A stretch of DNA of 59,288 nucleotides from Terriglobales bacterium (GTDB lineage Bacteria; Acidobacteriota; Terriglobia; Terriglobales; Acidobacteriaceae): the NCBI GenBank assembly GCA_035624455.1, contig DASPRM010000103.1, forward strand, positions 1-59,288, read 5' to 3'. Numbering within the stretch: the first letter of the stretch is position 1; every line of letters starts with the position of its first letter. Below the pieces are notes generated by a model, which saw only the letters and a list, made by a program, of their open reading frames with translations, was not told where the DNA came from and searched no databases. The translations under genes were made by a program, and so were the position numbers. Shown piece after piece: positions 18,512-26,429 of the stretch.

Positions 18512-19948
18512 ATGGACAAAGCGAAATTTTTCTTCGATCACTACGGACTGGTGATTTCGGACCTGGAGCGTTATCTGGCGGCTGCACTTTCAGCCGGCGG
18601 CGATTACGCTGATCTGTATTTTGAGTACCTGACCACAACTTCGGTCAGCCTGGATGAATCTCTGGTGAAGTCAGCGTCGCGCGGAATATCGGCGGGTTGC
18701 GGTGTGCGGGTAATTTCCGGCGAGCGCACCGGCTATGCTTATACGGACGACCTGGCTCCTGAAAAAATCCTGCGCGCCGCCCGGACTGCGGCATTGATTG
18801 CGAGCGGGCCTGCGAAATCACCCACCGTCAGTCTTAAGGAAAATGAGGATCGTAATCTCTACCCGGTGACCCTGCCGTCAGTGGAAGCGGTAGTCGAGGA
18901 AAAAGTAGATCTGGTGATGCGGGCCGATCGTGCCGCTCGTGTCTATGATCCCCGCATACGCGAAGTTCGGGCCCTCTATGCCGACGAGATGCGGCGCATT
19001 TTTGTGCTGGCCTCCGACGGGAGCTTCGCGGAGGACTCTCAGCCGCTGGCGCGCTTAAGCGTAACCTGCATCGGCCGCGACTCCAAAGGGCAGTCTTCGC
19101 GGGGAGCGTCCGGAGGCGGAGGGCGTGTCGAGCTGCAATATTTTCAAAGCGAAAAGACTCCCGAATTTTTTGCCGAGGAGGCAGCGCGCCAGGCCATCAT
19201 TCAACTCGATGCGCGTGAAGCGCCGGCCGGCGAAATGGAAGTGGTGCTGGGCCCGGGCTGGCCCGGCATCCTTTTGCACGAAGCCATTGGTCATGGGCTT
19301 GAGGCTGACTTCAACCGCAAAGGAACATCAGCGTTCACGGGCCTGATTGGCCGACGGGTTGCGAGCGACAAGTGCACGGTGGTGGACAACGGAACGGTTC
19401 CTTCGCGGCGTGGTTCCCTCAATGTGGACGACGAAGGATCGCCAACCAGCAGCACGGTGCTGATCGATAAGGGCATTCTGCGCGGCTATCTAAGTGACAA
19501 GCTCTCTTCCCGGCTGATGAAGATTCCCAACACGGGTAACGGGCGGCGCGAAAGCTACGAACACATTCCCATGCCGCGCATGACCAACACCTACATGCTT
19601 GCGGGTGAAGACGCACCCGATGACATCATCCGTTCGGTGAAGCATGGCGTTTATGCCGCTAATTTTGGCGGCGGACAGGTGGACATCACCAACGGCAAGT
19701 TCGTCTTCTCAGCTTCAGAGGCCTATCTAATCGAAGATGGCAAGATTGGCGCTCCGCTTAAGAACTGCACTCTGATCGGCAATGGCCCGGACGTGCTTAC
19801 TCGCGTGTCCATGGTGGGTAGCGATCTGAAGCTGGACGAAGGTGTGGGTACTTGCGGCAAGGAAGGCCAGTCCGTGCCGGTGGGGGTAGGCATCCCGACT
19901 CTAAAAGTCGACCGCATCACGGTGGGCGGAACGGCGCGAAGCGAGTAG
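18512..19948 (+). CDS. tldD: Metalloprotease TldD
   Basis: A 478-residue zinc metallopeptidase subunit that pairs with TldE/PmbA; the known complex degrades unfolded peptides and matures some modified peptides (microcin B17 precursor, CcdA antitoxin). The zinc motif HEAIGHGLEADFN (HExxxH) is intact, preceded by GPGWPGILL, and the C-terminal GTCGKEGQSVPVG segment is typical. The start MDKAKFFFDHYGL aligns with family N-termini. The inorganic pyrophosphatase gene starts 11 bases after its stop and pmbA follows that, giving a compact tldD-ppa-tldE unit. Confidence 0.95.
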   Translation: MDKAKFFFDHYGLVISDLERYLAAALSAGGDYADLYFEYLTTTSVSLDESLVKSASRGISAGCGVRVISGERTGYAYTDDLAPEKILRAARTAALIASGPAKSPTVSLKENEDRNLYPVTLPSVEAVVEEKVDLVMRADRAARVYDPRIREVRALYADEMRRIFVLASDGSFAEDSQPLARLSVTCIGRDSKGQSSRGASGGGGRVELQYFQSEKTPEFFAEEAARQAIIQLDAREAPAGEMEVVLGPGWPGILLHEAIGHGLEADFNRKGTSAFTGLIGRRVASDKCTVVDNGTVPSRRGSLNVDDEGSPTSSTVLIDKGILRGYLSDKLSSRLMKIPNTGNGRRESYEHIPMPRMTNTYMLAGEDAPDDIIRSVKHGVYAANFGGGQVDITNGKFVFSASEAYLIEDGKIGAPLKNCTLIGNGPDVLTRVSMVGSDLKLDEGVGTCGKEGQSVPVGVGIPTLKVDRITVGGTARSE

Positions 19949-19959
19949 AGACTGCCGCC

Positions 19960-20529
19960 ATGACTGACTACCTGCGCCTGCCCATCGGCGACCAGCATCC
20001 GGAACTGGTCAATGCGGTGATCGAGATCCCCCTGGGCGAATCGAATAAATACGAGTACGACAAGGAACTGCAAGTCTTCCGGCTGGACCGCCAACTCTAT
20101 TCACCGGTTCACTACCTGGGAGACTACGGCTTTATTCCTTCGACTCTGGCTGCCGACGGCGATCCTCTCGATGTGCTGGTGCTGGTCGACATTCCAAGCT
20201 TCTGCGGATGCGTGATCGAAGTTCGCCCGATTGGGCTGCTGGAAATGCTGGACCAGGGAGTGAATGATGAAAAGGTGCTGGCCATCCCTCGTCACAATCC
20301 ACGCTACGAGGAAGTGCATAATTACACGCAGATCTATCCGCACGTGATGCGGGAAGTCTCGCATTTCTTCTCCATCTACAAAGATCTGGAAGGCAAGCGC
20401 ACACAAATGCAGGGCTGGCGTGACGCTCCAGTTGCGCGCAACGTCATTGTCGAGTGTTCTAAGCGCTTCCGCGAACAGAAGAAGCCAGCTGAACCCAAGC
20501 CAATGCTGGCAAAGCGTGTCCGGCACTGA
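19960..20529 (+). CDS. ppa: Inorganic pyrophosphatase (family I)
   Basis: A 189-residue soluble enzyme that hydrolyses pyrophosphate. Start chosen at ATG 19960 (MTDYLRLPIGDQHPELVNAV), 11 bases after the tldD stop; the frame continues upstream inside tldD but that part is not family-like. Active-site segments are present: EIPLGESNKYEYDKE, YGFIPST, the Asp-rich signature DGDPLDVLVL (usual pattern DxDPxD) and HFFSIYKDLEGK. It sits between tldD and pmbA, 8 bases upstream of the latter, so the three genes are surely one transcript. Confidence 0.95.
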   Translation: MTDYLRLPIGDQHPELVNAVIEIPLGESNKYEYDKELQVFRLDRQLYSPVHYLGDYGFIPSTLAADGDPLDVLVLVDIPSFCGCVIEVRPIGLLEMLDQGVNDEKVLAIPRHNPRYEEVHNYTQIYPHVMREVSHFFSIYKDLEGKRTQMQGWRDAPVARNVIVECSKRFREQKKPAEPKPMLAKRVRH

Positions 20530-20537
20530 AGGATCCA

Positions 20538-21899
20538 ATGTCGATGGAAATTATGGAATTAAGGGAAATCGCTGTCGAAGTTGTAAATCGTGCCATGAAT
20601 AGTGGCGCCAGCGCCGCCGAGGCGGTGGTGCGAGAAGGCAACGAATTTGCCACCGTGGTGCGGATGGGCGAAGTTGAGACCCTGAAGGAATCGGGCGCGC
20701 GGATCATGGGAGTGCGTGTCTTCCGCAATCAGCGTGCAGCCAGCACCTACAGCAGTGATCTCACACCAGCCGGTCTGGAGCAGTTGGTGGACTCGGCGCT
20801 GGCTCTCTCCCGCATCACCTCCGAAGACCCGGCTGCAGGGCTGCCCGATGCGGAGCTATTGGGCTCGCACAGCGCCGATCTCGACCTTTACCACGAAGAT
20901 GTTTATTCGCTTTCCGGGGAAGAGCGCATTGATTACGCCCGCCGCGCGGAAAGGTCAGCCACCTCCGCCGACCCGCGCATCCAGAACTCGGAGGGCGGTT
21001 CTTTTGACGCGGCCGATGGCAACAAGGTGCTCGCCAATTCTCTCGGATTCGTCGGCCAGTTTCGCCGGTCGTACTGCTCGGTGAGCGCCGTTCCGGTGGC
21101 ACGTGACGAAAATGGCGCGATGCAACGCGATTACTGGTTTTCAGTAGCACATTCGCTGAAGTTATTGGAGTCGCCGGAAGAGGTGGGGCGGATTGCCGCA
21201 CAGCGCACCTTGCGGCGTCTGGGCGCCCGCAAAGTGAAGACCGCACGGGTGCCGGTGGTGTTCGATCCGCTGGTCGCGCGCTCGCTGCTCGACAATATTG
21301 CAGACGCAGTAAACGGCGACTCGATATATCGCGGCGCCTCATTCCTGGCAGGAAAGCTGGGAACTAAAGTTGCCGGAGAAAACGTCACCGTTATCGATGA
21401 CGGCACCATGCCAGGCGGCTTCGGTACCTCGCCATTTGACGATGAAGGGGTTCCTACCCGCCGCACGGTGGTGATCGAGAAGGGCGTGCTCAAGTCGTAT
21501 CTGCTGAATACCTACACCGCGAAGAAGCTCCATTTGCAAACCACGGGAAACGCTTCCCGGGGTTTGGCAGGCACCCCGGGCATCGGAGTTGGCAATTTCT
21601 TTCTCCAGCCCGGGCCCGTATCTCCCGAGCAGATGATCGCTGCCATTCCCGACGGGCTCTATGTCACCGAGTTTCTCGGATTCGGCGTCAACCTGGTGAC
21701 CGGTGATTTCAGCCGCGGGGCATCTGGATTGTGGATCAGAGGCGGCGAACTCACTTATCCTGTGGAAGAGATCACGGTAGCGGGAAATCTGCGAGGCATG
21801 CTGAATAACATTTCCGAAATTGGCAGCGACCTAGAATTTCGCGGCGCGGTGGCGTCTCCCACGCTGCGGATTGACGGCCTGATGGTGGCGGGCGAGTAA
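20538..21899 (+). CDS. pmbA: TldE/PmbA metalloprotease partner subunit
   Basis: A 453-residue partner of TldD. It lacks the HExxxH zinc motif, as is normal for TldE, and shows family landmarks: TLKESGARIMGVRVF, SSDLTPAGLEQLVDSAL, DDGTMPGGFGTSPFDDEGVPTRRT and TTGNASRGLAGTPGIG in the C-terminal half. Start at 20538 (MSMEIMELREIAVEV). It closes the tldD-ppa-pmbA unit; the next gene at 21990 runs the same way after 90 bases. Confidence 0.94.
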   Translation: MSMEIMELREIAVEVVNRAMNSGASAAEAVVREGNEFATVVRMGEVETLKESGARIMGVRVFRNQRAASTYSSDLTPAGLEQLVDSALALSRITSEDPAAGLPDAELLGSHSADLDLYHEDVYSLSGEERIDYARRAERSATSADPRIQNSEGGSFDAADGNKVLANSLGFVGQFRRSYCSVSAVPVARDENGAMQRDYWFSVAHSLKLLESPEEVGRIAAQRTLRRLGARKVKTARVPVVFDPLVARSLLDNIADAVNGDSIYRGASFLAGKLGTKVAGENVTVIDDGTMPGGFGTSPFDDEGVPTRRTVVIEKGVLKSYLLNTYTAKKLHLQTTGNASRGLAGTPGIGVGNFFLQPGPVSPEQMIAAIPDGLYVTEFLGFGVNLVTGDFSRGASGLWIRGGELTYPVEEITVAGNLRGMLNNISEIGSDLEFRGAVASPTLRIDGLMVAGE

Positions 21900-21989
21900 G
21901 GCCGGCCGATTGTGCGCTTTTTGTTGAGTTAGGCGCTGCACCACTCACTCAATTGACGCCCTCGCTCATGCACGCGAGAATCAATCATC

Positions 21990-22505
21990 ATGTCTGAACT
22001 AGGCGGACCGTTCCTAAAGCCGCCGGTTGAAGAAGAGGGCGGGCGCTGGATTCCTGTCGCCATCGGCGCGGCCGTCCTTCTGATCATCGTTGGGGCCGTT
22101 TTCTTTTTCAGCCGCAAGCCGGCACAGTCGAGTGGCCCCGTGCCCGAGGCTCCATACGCGGCCACGTTGCAGGTCAGCGATCTCAAGCTAAGCCAGGCGC
22201 ATAACTTCGTTGGCGCCATAGTGACCTACCTGGAAGGCAAGATTGCGAATTTGGGAGGTAAAAGCGTAGTCGACGCGACGGTTGAGGTCGTCTTCCGCAA
22301 TTCGCTGGGCGAAGTAGTACAGCGGGAGGCGCAACCGCTGCGGCTGCTACGTGAGCGACCGGGATACAACGACACAATTCCGCTTTCCGACGAGCCGCTT
22401 ACTCCCAACGCGAACCGTGAATTCCGACTTACCTTTGAGCACATTTCTGCAGATTGGAACCAGGGAATCCCGGAGATCCGCTTCATCAAGATCACGACAC
22501 AATAG
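21990..22505 (+). CDS. Single-pass membrane protein, possibly DUF2393-like
   Basis: A 171-residue protein: a cytoplasmic head (about residues 1-19), one transmembrane helix (WIPVAIGAAVLLIIVGAVFFF, shown here as two parts: WIPVAIGAAVLL and IIVGAVFFF) and an extracytoplasmic domain that looks all-beta, with repeated hydrophobic strands such as NLGGKSVVDATVEVVF and REFRLTFEHIS. The layout resembles DUF2393/FxLYD-type proteins common in Acidobacteriota, but I cannot confirm the family. Start at 21990 (MSELGGPFLKPP). It follows the tldD-ppa-pmbA group in the same direction. Confidence 0.7.
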   Translation: MSELGGPFLKPPVEEEGGRWIPVAIGAAVLLIIVGAVFFFSRKPAQSSGPVPEAPYAATLQVSDLKLSQAHNFVGAIVTYLEGKIANLGGKSVVDATVEVVFRNSLGEVVQREAQPLRLLRERPGYNDTIPLSDEPLTPNANREFRLTFEHISADWNQGIPEIRFIKITTQ

Positions 22506-22551
22506 AAAGTGAGCGTGGGTGGGCAGACGCTTCGGTCGTAAATCAAGAAAA

Positions 22552-22613
22552 AGCAGGTCCCTCGACTACGGGATCCTTGCGCCGCGAACGATCCGGCCCG
22601 CTCGGGATGACAG
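22552..22613. repeat. Variable-hairpin repeat (family B), copy 1
   Basis: Constant arms AGCAGGTCCCTCGACT on the left and CGCTCGGGATGACAG on the right flank an imperfect GGATC...GATCC inverted core. It lies between two gene 3' ends (21990-22505 and trmFO). The same arms recur at 24781, 31735, 32269 and 45331, with shorter relatives at 55312 and 57707. Confidence 0.6.
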
Positions 22614-22697
22614 ATTCAAATATTAAGGTGCCTCAGGGGTAAAAGCTCGAATTCTCGCGGTAATGACGACGGCCTGGCTAAACTTCAAATGCTCTGC

Positions 22698-24029
22698 TCA
22701 GGCGGCGCGTGCGACCGCAGCAATCTGCTTCCACCAATTCTCGAAGGCTTGTAACGCACGCTCACATTGCAGATGATGACGGTGGCTGCGGTCGCGGACT
22801 CTCTCCTCCAATGGCGGGAGGAGATCGAAGGTAATGTTGGCGGGCTGAAAATTCCTCGGGTTGGCGTTGGCTATGTAATGAACCAGGGATCCAAATGCGC
22901 TGACAGGCGGTGGTGGGATTGGCTCGGAGTCCTGGGTGAGCATGGTTGCGTACACTCCAGCCATCAACCCGGTAGCAATGGATTCGACATAGCCTTCGAC
23001 GCCGCAAATCTGCCCCGCAAAGAGCACGCGCGGATGCGCCTTCATCTGCAGCGCCGCGGTGAGGAGAGCCGGTGAGTTGATATATGTGTTGCGATGAATT
23101 TGCCCGTAACGCAGGAATCTGGCGTTTTCCAGCCCCGGAATCAGACGCAATACACGGGCCTGCTCGCCATATTTCAGGTGATTCTGAAAACCGACGATGT
23201 TGTAGGAATCCGCTCGCAGGTTCTCCTGCCGCAATTGCACCGCCGCGTATGGCGGCTTGCCGGTGCGGGGATCCTTCAGGCCCACCGGCTTCATCGGGCC
23301 GAAGCGGAGTGTGTCGCGGCCACGGCGCGCTATTTCTTCGATCGGCAGACAGCTCTCAAAATAATTCAGCTTCTCCCAAGTGTGACCCTCGACCGCCTGG
23401 GCCGCCGTCAGCGCATCGTAAAAACGGTCGTATTCGTCCTTGGTGAAGGGACAGTTGATGTAGTCCGCCGATCCTTTATCGTAGCGCGCTGCCAGATAGA
23501 CGCGCGACATGTCGATGGAGTCGGCTTCCACGATCGGGCTGATGGAGTCGTAGAAGAAAAGATGAGAGTGCCCGGACAGGCGCGATATTTCCTCGGAAAG
23601 GGCAACTGAGGTTAGCGGGCCTGTGGCGATGATGGTGATGGCAGCGTGCTCGTCGATATTTGTCACCTCTTCGCGATGCACGCGGATCAGCGGCTCGCTC
23701 GAGATCGCCGCGGTGACCTTTCTTGCAAACGCATCGCGATCCACCGCCAAGGCATGTCCGGCGGGAACCTGGGCCTCGAGCGCGACCTGCATGAGCCCGG
23801 AGTCCGCGAGGCGCATTTCTTCTTTCAAAAGCCAGGGCGCGCTATCAGGGCTGTCGGATTTGAGGGAATTAGAGCAGACCAGCTCAGCGAAGTAAGCGCT
23901 CTGATGCGCCGGAGTAGATCGCACTGGCCGCATTTCGAAGAGATCGACCGCAACTCCTCGGCGGGCGCACTGCCATGCTGCCTCTGATCCGGCTAGTCCG
24001 GCGCCGACGACCTTCACTCTGGTGCTCAT
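22698..24029 (-). CDS. trmFO: Methylenetetrahydrofolate-tRNA-(uracil-54-C5)-methyltransferase
   Basis: A 443-residue FAD enzyme that makes ribothymidine at position 54 of tRNA with methylenetetrahydrofolate as carbon donor. Family markers: the FAD-binding N-terminus VKVVGAGLAGSEAAWQ, FEMRPVRSTPAHQS, the LVCSNSLKSDS segment with its catalytic-region Cys, and the C-terminal GVEGYVESIATGLMAG. Start at 24029 (MSTRVKVVG). It is divergent from the selenoprotein gene, and a good -10 element lies about 30 bases upstream. Confidence 0.96.
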   Translation of the reverse strand: MSTRVKVVGAGLAGSEAAWQCARRGVAVDLFEMRPVRSTPAHQSAYFAELVCSNSLKSDSPDSAPWLLKEEMRLADSGLMQVALEAQVPAGHALAVDRDAFARKVTAAISSEPLIRVHREEVTNIDEHAAITIIATGPLTSVALSEEISRLSGHSHLFFYDSISPIVEADSIDMSRVYLAARYDKGSADYINCPFTKDEYDRFYDALTAAQAVEGHTWEKLNYFESCLPIEEIARRGRDTLRFGPMKPVGLKDPRTGKPPYAAVQLRQENLRADSYNIVGFQNHLKYGEQARVLRLIPGLENARFLRYGQIHRNTYINSPALLTAALQMKAHPRVLFAGQICGVEGYVESIATGLMAGVYATMLTQDSEPIPPPPVSAFGSLVHYIANANPRNFQPANITFDLLPPLEERVRDRSHRHHLQCERALQAFENWWKQIAAVARAA

Positions 24030-24058
24030 GCGAGAATTCCGGTGGAATGGTTTTGATT

Positions 24059-24064
24059 ATTATA
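24059..24064 (-). promoter_or_regulatory. Likely -10 element for trmFO
   Basis: On the minus strand this reads TATAAT, a perfect sigma-70-type -10, 30 bases before the trmFO start. A matching -35 box at the right distance is poor, so only the -10 is proposed. Confidence 0.35.
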
Positions 24065-24181
24065 CGAACAGGATTAGGAGCGGAACTTAGGTGGAAGTTC
24101 AGTGATAGATTTTCCGCGACCCAGGCGACCTCTTGCGAGTCTCATCAGGGGCGCGAGTAACCAGAAAGGATATCGATATCT

Positions 24182-24709
24182 ATGTCCCGGATCTCCTATG
24201 TCGAGCCGCAAAATGCCAGCCCTGAAGTACAACAGATATACGAGCACCGTCTGGGGGGAAAGCCAGGCAATATCTTCAAGATCATGGCTCACCAGCCTGC
24301 GGCCCTGACTGCTTTCCTGGCGTTTTACGCCAGCGCGGGCAAGACCCTCCCGAGGCGCCTGTACGAGCTGGTTTACATACGCGTTTCCATGCTCAACCGC
24401 TGCCACTATTGACTGCAGCATCACCTTGCTTCGTCGAAGCGAGCTGGCGTGACGCCGGAAGACTGGCAGGCGTTGAAGGATCCCTCTTCCTCGAGCTTTA
24501 CGGATGCAGAGAAGACGGCTCTCGCCTTTGCCGAAAAGCTCACTCGCACGCCGTGGGAAATTGGTGACGCAGACATCGCATTGTTAAAAAAGCATTTGAG
24601 CGAGCCGCAGATTGTGGATCTGGACTTGCTCATTGGCGTGATTAACCTTACGAACCGCTTCACCGATCCCCTGGGAGCAGAGCTGGAAACACCGCCGGAG
24701 AAGATATAA
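24182..24709 (+). CDS. AhpD-like selenoprotein (carboxymuconolactone decarboxylase fold) with in-frame UGA
   Basis: Read with UGA at 24410-24412 as selenocysteine, the gene gives 175 residues. Before the UGA: MSRISYVEPQNASPEVQQIY to YELVYIRVSMLNRCHY; after it, in the same frame: LQHHLASSKRAGVTPEDWQ to the stop at 24709. The join recreates the AhpD motif CxxCxxxH as C74-H-Y-U77-L-Q-H-H81, with the upstream Glu62 of ELVYIRVS also conserved. AhpD proteins are thiol redox partners or peroxidases, so a CxxU site fits a redox enzyme. A hairpin with a GUC loop sits 12 bases after the UGA, and selB is at 1160. A ribosome site (AGAAAGGA) precedes the ATG; no ribosome site precedes the GTG at 24449 that would be needed for a separate downstream gene. 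A nonsense mutation is the alternative. Confidence 0.85.
24421..24452 (+). promoter_or_regulatory. Bacterial SECIS-like hairpin for selenocysteine insertion
   Basis: Just after the UGA (24410-24412), CTTGCTTC (24425-24432) pairs with GAAGCGAG (24436-24443) around a GUC loop: 8 pairs, one of them G-U. A lower stem TCAC (24421-24424) with GTGA (24449-24452) may extend it across a 5-base bulge. The loop G-U lies 21-22 bases after the UGA, within the range known for bacterial SECIS elements, whose apical G and U contact SelB. Confidence 0.75.
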
Positions 24710-24780
24710 GCGCTTTCGCCGACCGGTCAGAGTTAGTCCGAGAGCTAGCGGGCACGGGGTTCGTAGGCAGGGATAAGAAA

Positions 24781-24842
24781 AGCACATCCCTCGACTGCGG
24801 GATCGTTCGCGCGGCGAACGATCCTCTCCGCTCGGGATGACA
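24781..24842. repeat. Variable-hairpin repeat (family B), copy 2
   Basis: Arms AGCACATCCCTCGACTG and CGCTCGGGATGACA enclose GATCGTTCGC-GCG-GCGAACGATC, a perfect 10-bp hairpin. It lies between the converging 3' ends of the selenoprotein and DsbA-like genes, where it could end transcription from either side, though no T-run follows. Confidence 0.65.
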
Positions 24843-24850
24843 ACCGGGAG

Positions 24851-25480
24851 TTATTTCGCCTCTTTTTGCATCTCGTCGATGAGATTGAAGAGTTGCTTGC
24901 GGTCCACCACTTCGACAAAAGGTGGCCCGCTGCGGTTGTTGCTGACCACATAGATGGTCGGGGTGTGCTGAATTCCCAGCGCCGTGCCCTTGTCCTTGTC
25001 GGCGCGTACCGCATCCGCTAGCTTGCCCTGCGGATCGACCACGAAGGGGAGACTCATCTTGTGCTCCTGCGCGAACTTCTCGACAAAACTGCGCAGCTTG
25101 TCTTTGGTGACCTGGGCCTGGTTGCTGTAGATGTACAGGCGGAAAGCGCGTTCCAGATCGTTGGTCTTGGTGCTCTTGCTGCGGAAATAGTGGGCATAAA
25201 CCGAGGCGTCGAATGCCCATTGATGCTGGGGCAGGGGGAAGTCATATATCACGAGTGGAATCTTGTAGGTTTTTTCGGCCTGATCCAGCAGCGGCGCCGC
25301 CCGGCCACAGTCAGGACACTCCAGGTCGGCAAACTCCACCAGCGCCACCTTGGCTCCTGCGGGAGGCCGCAGCAGGGTTGCCGCTACCGCCGCATTCTGC
25401 GCCCGCAGGGGTGGGGAGCTAACCACAGCCAAAAGCAAAAAGATGAGAAAAAGAACAGGACGGAACCGTACAGTTTTCAT
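24851..25480 (-). CDS. Exported DsbA-like thiol-disulfide protein
   Basis: A 209-residue exported protein with a thioredoxin fold. The signal peptide is about residues 1-27 (MKTVRFRPVLFLIFLLLAVV then SSPPLRA). The active site is C55-P-D-C58 in FADLECPDCGRAAP, and the cis-Pro loop is HTPTIYV near residue 173. This layout matches DsbA/DsbG-type proteins that oxidise or isomerise disulfides in the periplasm. It converges on the selenoprotein gene. A redox partnership between the two is possible but they would be in different compartments. Confidence 0.88.
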   Translation of the reverse strand: MKTVRFRPVLFLIFLLLAVVSSPPLRAQNAAVAATLLRPPAGAKVALVEFADLECPDCGRAAPLLDQAEKTYKIPLVIYDFPLPQHQWAFDASVYAHYFRSKSTKTNDLERAFRLYIYSNQAQVTKDKLRSFVEKFAQEHKMSLPFVVDPQGKLADAVRADKDKGTALGIQHTPTIYVVSNNRSGPPFVEVVDRKQLFNLIDEMQKEAK

Positions 25481-25589
25481 CAGTCTGGATGCGCTCTCAA
25501 CAGGACGCCACCAGCACGTCCACCGGGATCATTGCTTTCCCTCATAGTACCGGAAAGTGCCAGGAAGGGCGATGTGGGGGCCAAACAGT

Positions 25590-25621
25590 CCCACCCTCCG
25601 CCAAAGGGCGGCAAGGGTGGG
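25590..25621. repeat. Long inverted-repeat hairpin (family C)
   Basis: CCCACCCT (25590-25597) pairs with AGGGTGGG (25614-25621), and the inner CCGCC pairs with GGCGG around an AAAG loop, giving a 13-pair stem with a 2-base bulge. Half-copies of the AGGGTGGG/CCCACCCT word occur in other gaps (about 5633, 26310, 45300, 45531). It sits upstream of the DsbA-like gene start. Confidence 0.5.
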
Positions 25622-25701
25622 GCAAACGTTTCCAATTCTTGACGCCACCGGGGTTCATAAGCCTTGCAGCAGTCAGGGTGGCGTGGCGCGCTCGACAGGT
25701 A

Positions 25702-26166
25702 TTAGCGGCCCACGATATCGGACTTCAGCCCGCGGATGGCGCTCAGCACCTCCGATCGCTCGCGGTCAGGAAATTTGAACTTATCCAGCGTGGCGTTGAG
25801 GTCCTTGACACCTGCTTGCCAGTCTTCCTCGGTGATGTGCAGCCCGGTGTGAGCGGTCTTCATATCCTGGCCGTGATACATGCAGGGGCCACCGGTCGCC
25901 TGGCATAGGAAATCGACGACGTGCTCGCGGATGCGGTGCAGAGATCGCTCATTGAAGCCGCTGAAAAAGCGCTTCAGCTGCGGATCTGCGGCCATGCCGG
26001 CGATGAAATCGTCGGTCACCGCGGCCAGGGCATCAAAGCCCCCGAGCCGCTTGTAGAGAGTCTGGTTGCCGCTCGCAGTTTGCGGTGCGGCCCAGAGATT
26101 CGCTGCTGTCGCCAGCAAGATCATGCCGGCGCAAAGAGAGAGAACCTTTTTTTTCGTTCTCGTCAA
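25702..26166 (-). CDS. Exported group 1 truncated haemoglobin
   Basis: A 154-residue 2-over-2 globin. I start it at TTG 26166, because GGAGGAG lies 5 bases before it and the reading MTRTKKKVLSLCAGMILLAT then gives a signal peptide ending near LWAAPQ; the longer upstream frame is not globin-like. The globin core begins LYKRLGGFDALAAVTDDF, and includes ADPQLKRFF, the GGP turn (TGGPCMYHG) and the proximal His106 in MKTAHTGLHI. Truncated globins bind O2 or NO or act as peroxidases; export to the periplasm is less common and would suit NO or O2 handling near the membrane. Two Cys (88, 95) flank the GG turn. Confidence 0.87.
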   Translation of the reverse strand: MTRTKKKVLSLCAGMILLATAANLWAAPQTASGNQTLYKRLGGFDALAAVTDDFIAGMAADPQLKRFFSGFNERSLHRIREHVVDFLCQATGGPCMYHGQDMKTAHTGLHITEEDWQAGVKDLNATLDKFKFPDRERSEVLSAIRGLKSDIVGR

Positions 26167-26429
26167 AGTTTCTCCTCCAGAAAGTTCAGCCTTCGATGAG
26201 CAATACGTTCTAAGGGGCCGAGGCGGATTTTCCGAGGCGCAAGAAAGTTTAGCTCGGCGGTGATTTTGCCACAGGTGCGCGCCCAAGCGTGCGGTTGTCG
26301 CGACAAGAGGGCAGAAGGGTGGGCCACCCAGAAAAAGTTATGCGCAAGAAACTGCCGCACAGAGATCTTCTTCGATAGCAGGATGAGTCTCTAAAGCCAG
26401 CGTACTTGCGAATATAATGGCCGGCGGGA

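Noticed and set aside
24169-24180. GATATCGATATC palindrome just before the selenoprotein start
   Set aside because: It overlaps the spacing between ribosome site and start codon and is easily a chance alternation of ATC/GAT; kept as a curiosity only.
24449-24709. A separate small gene starting at GTG after the UGA
   Set aside because: No ribosome site precedes it and its sequence completes the AhpD domain of the upstream frame.
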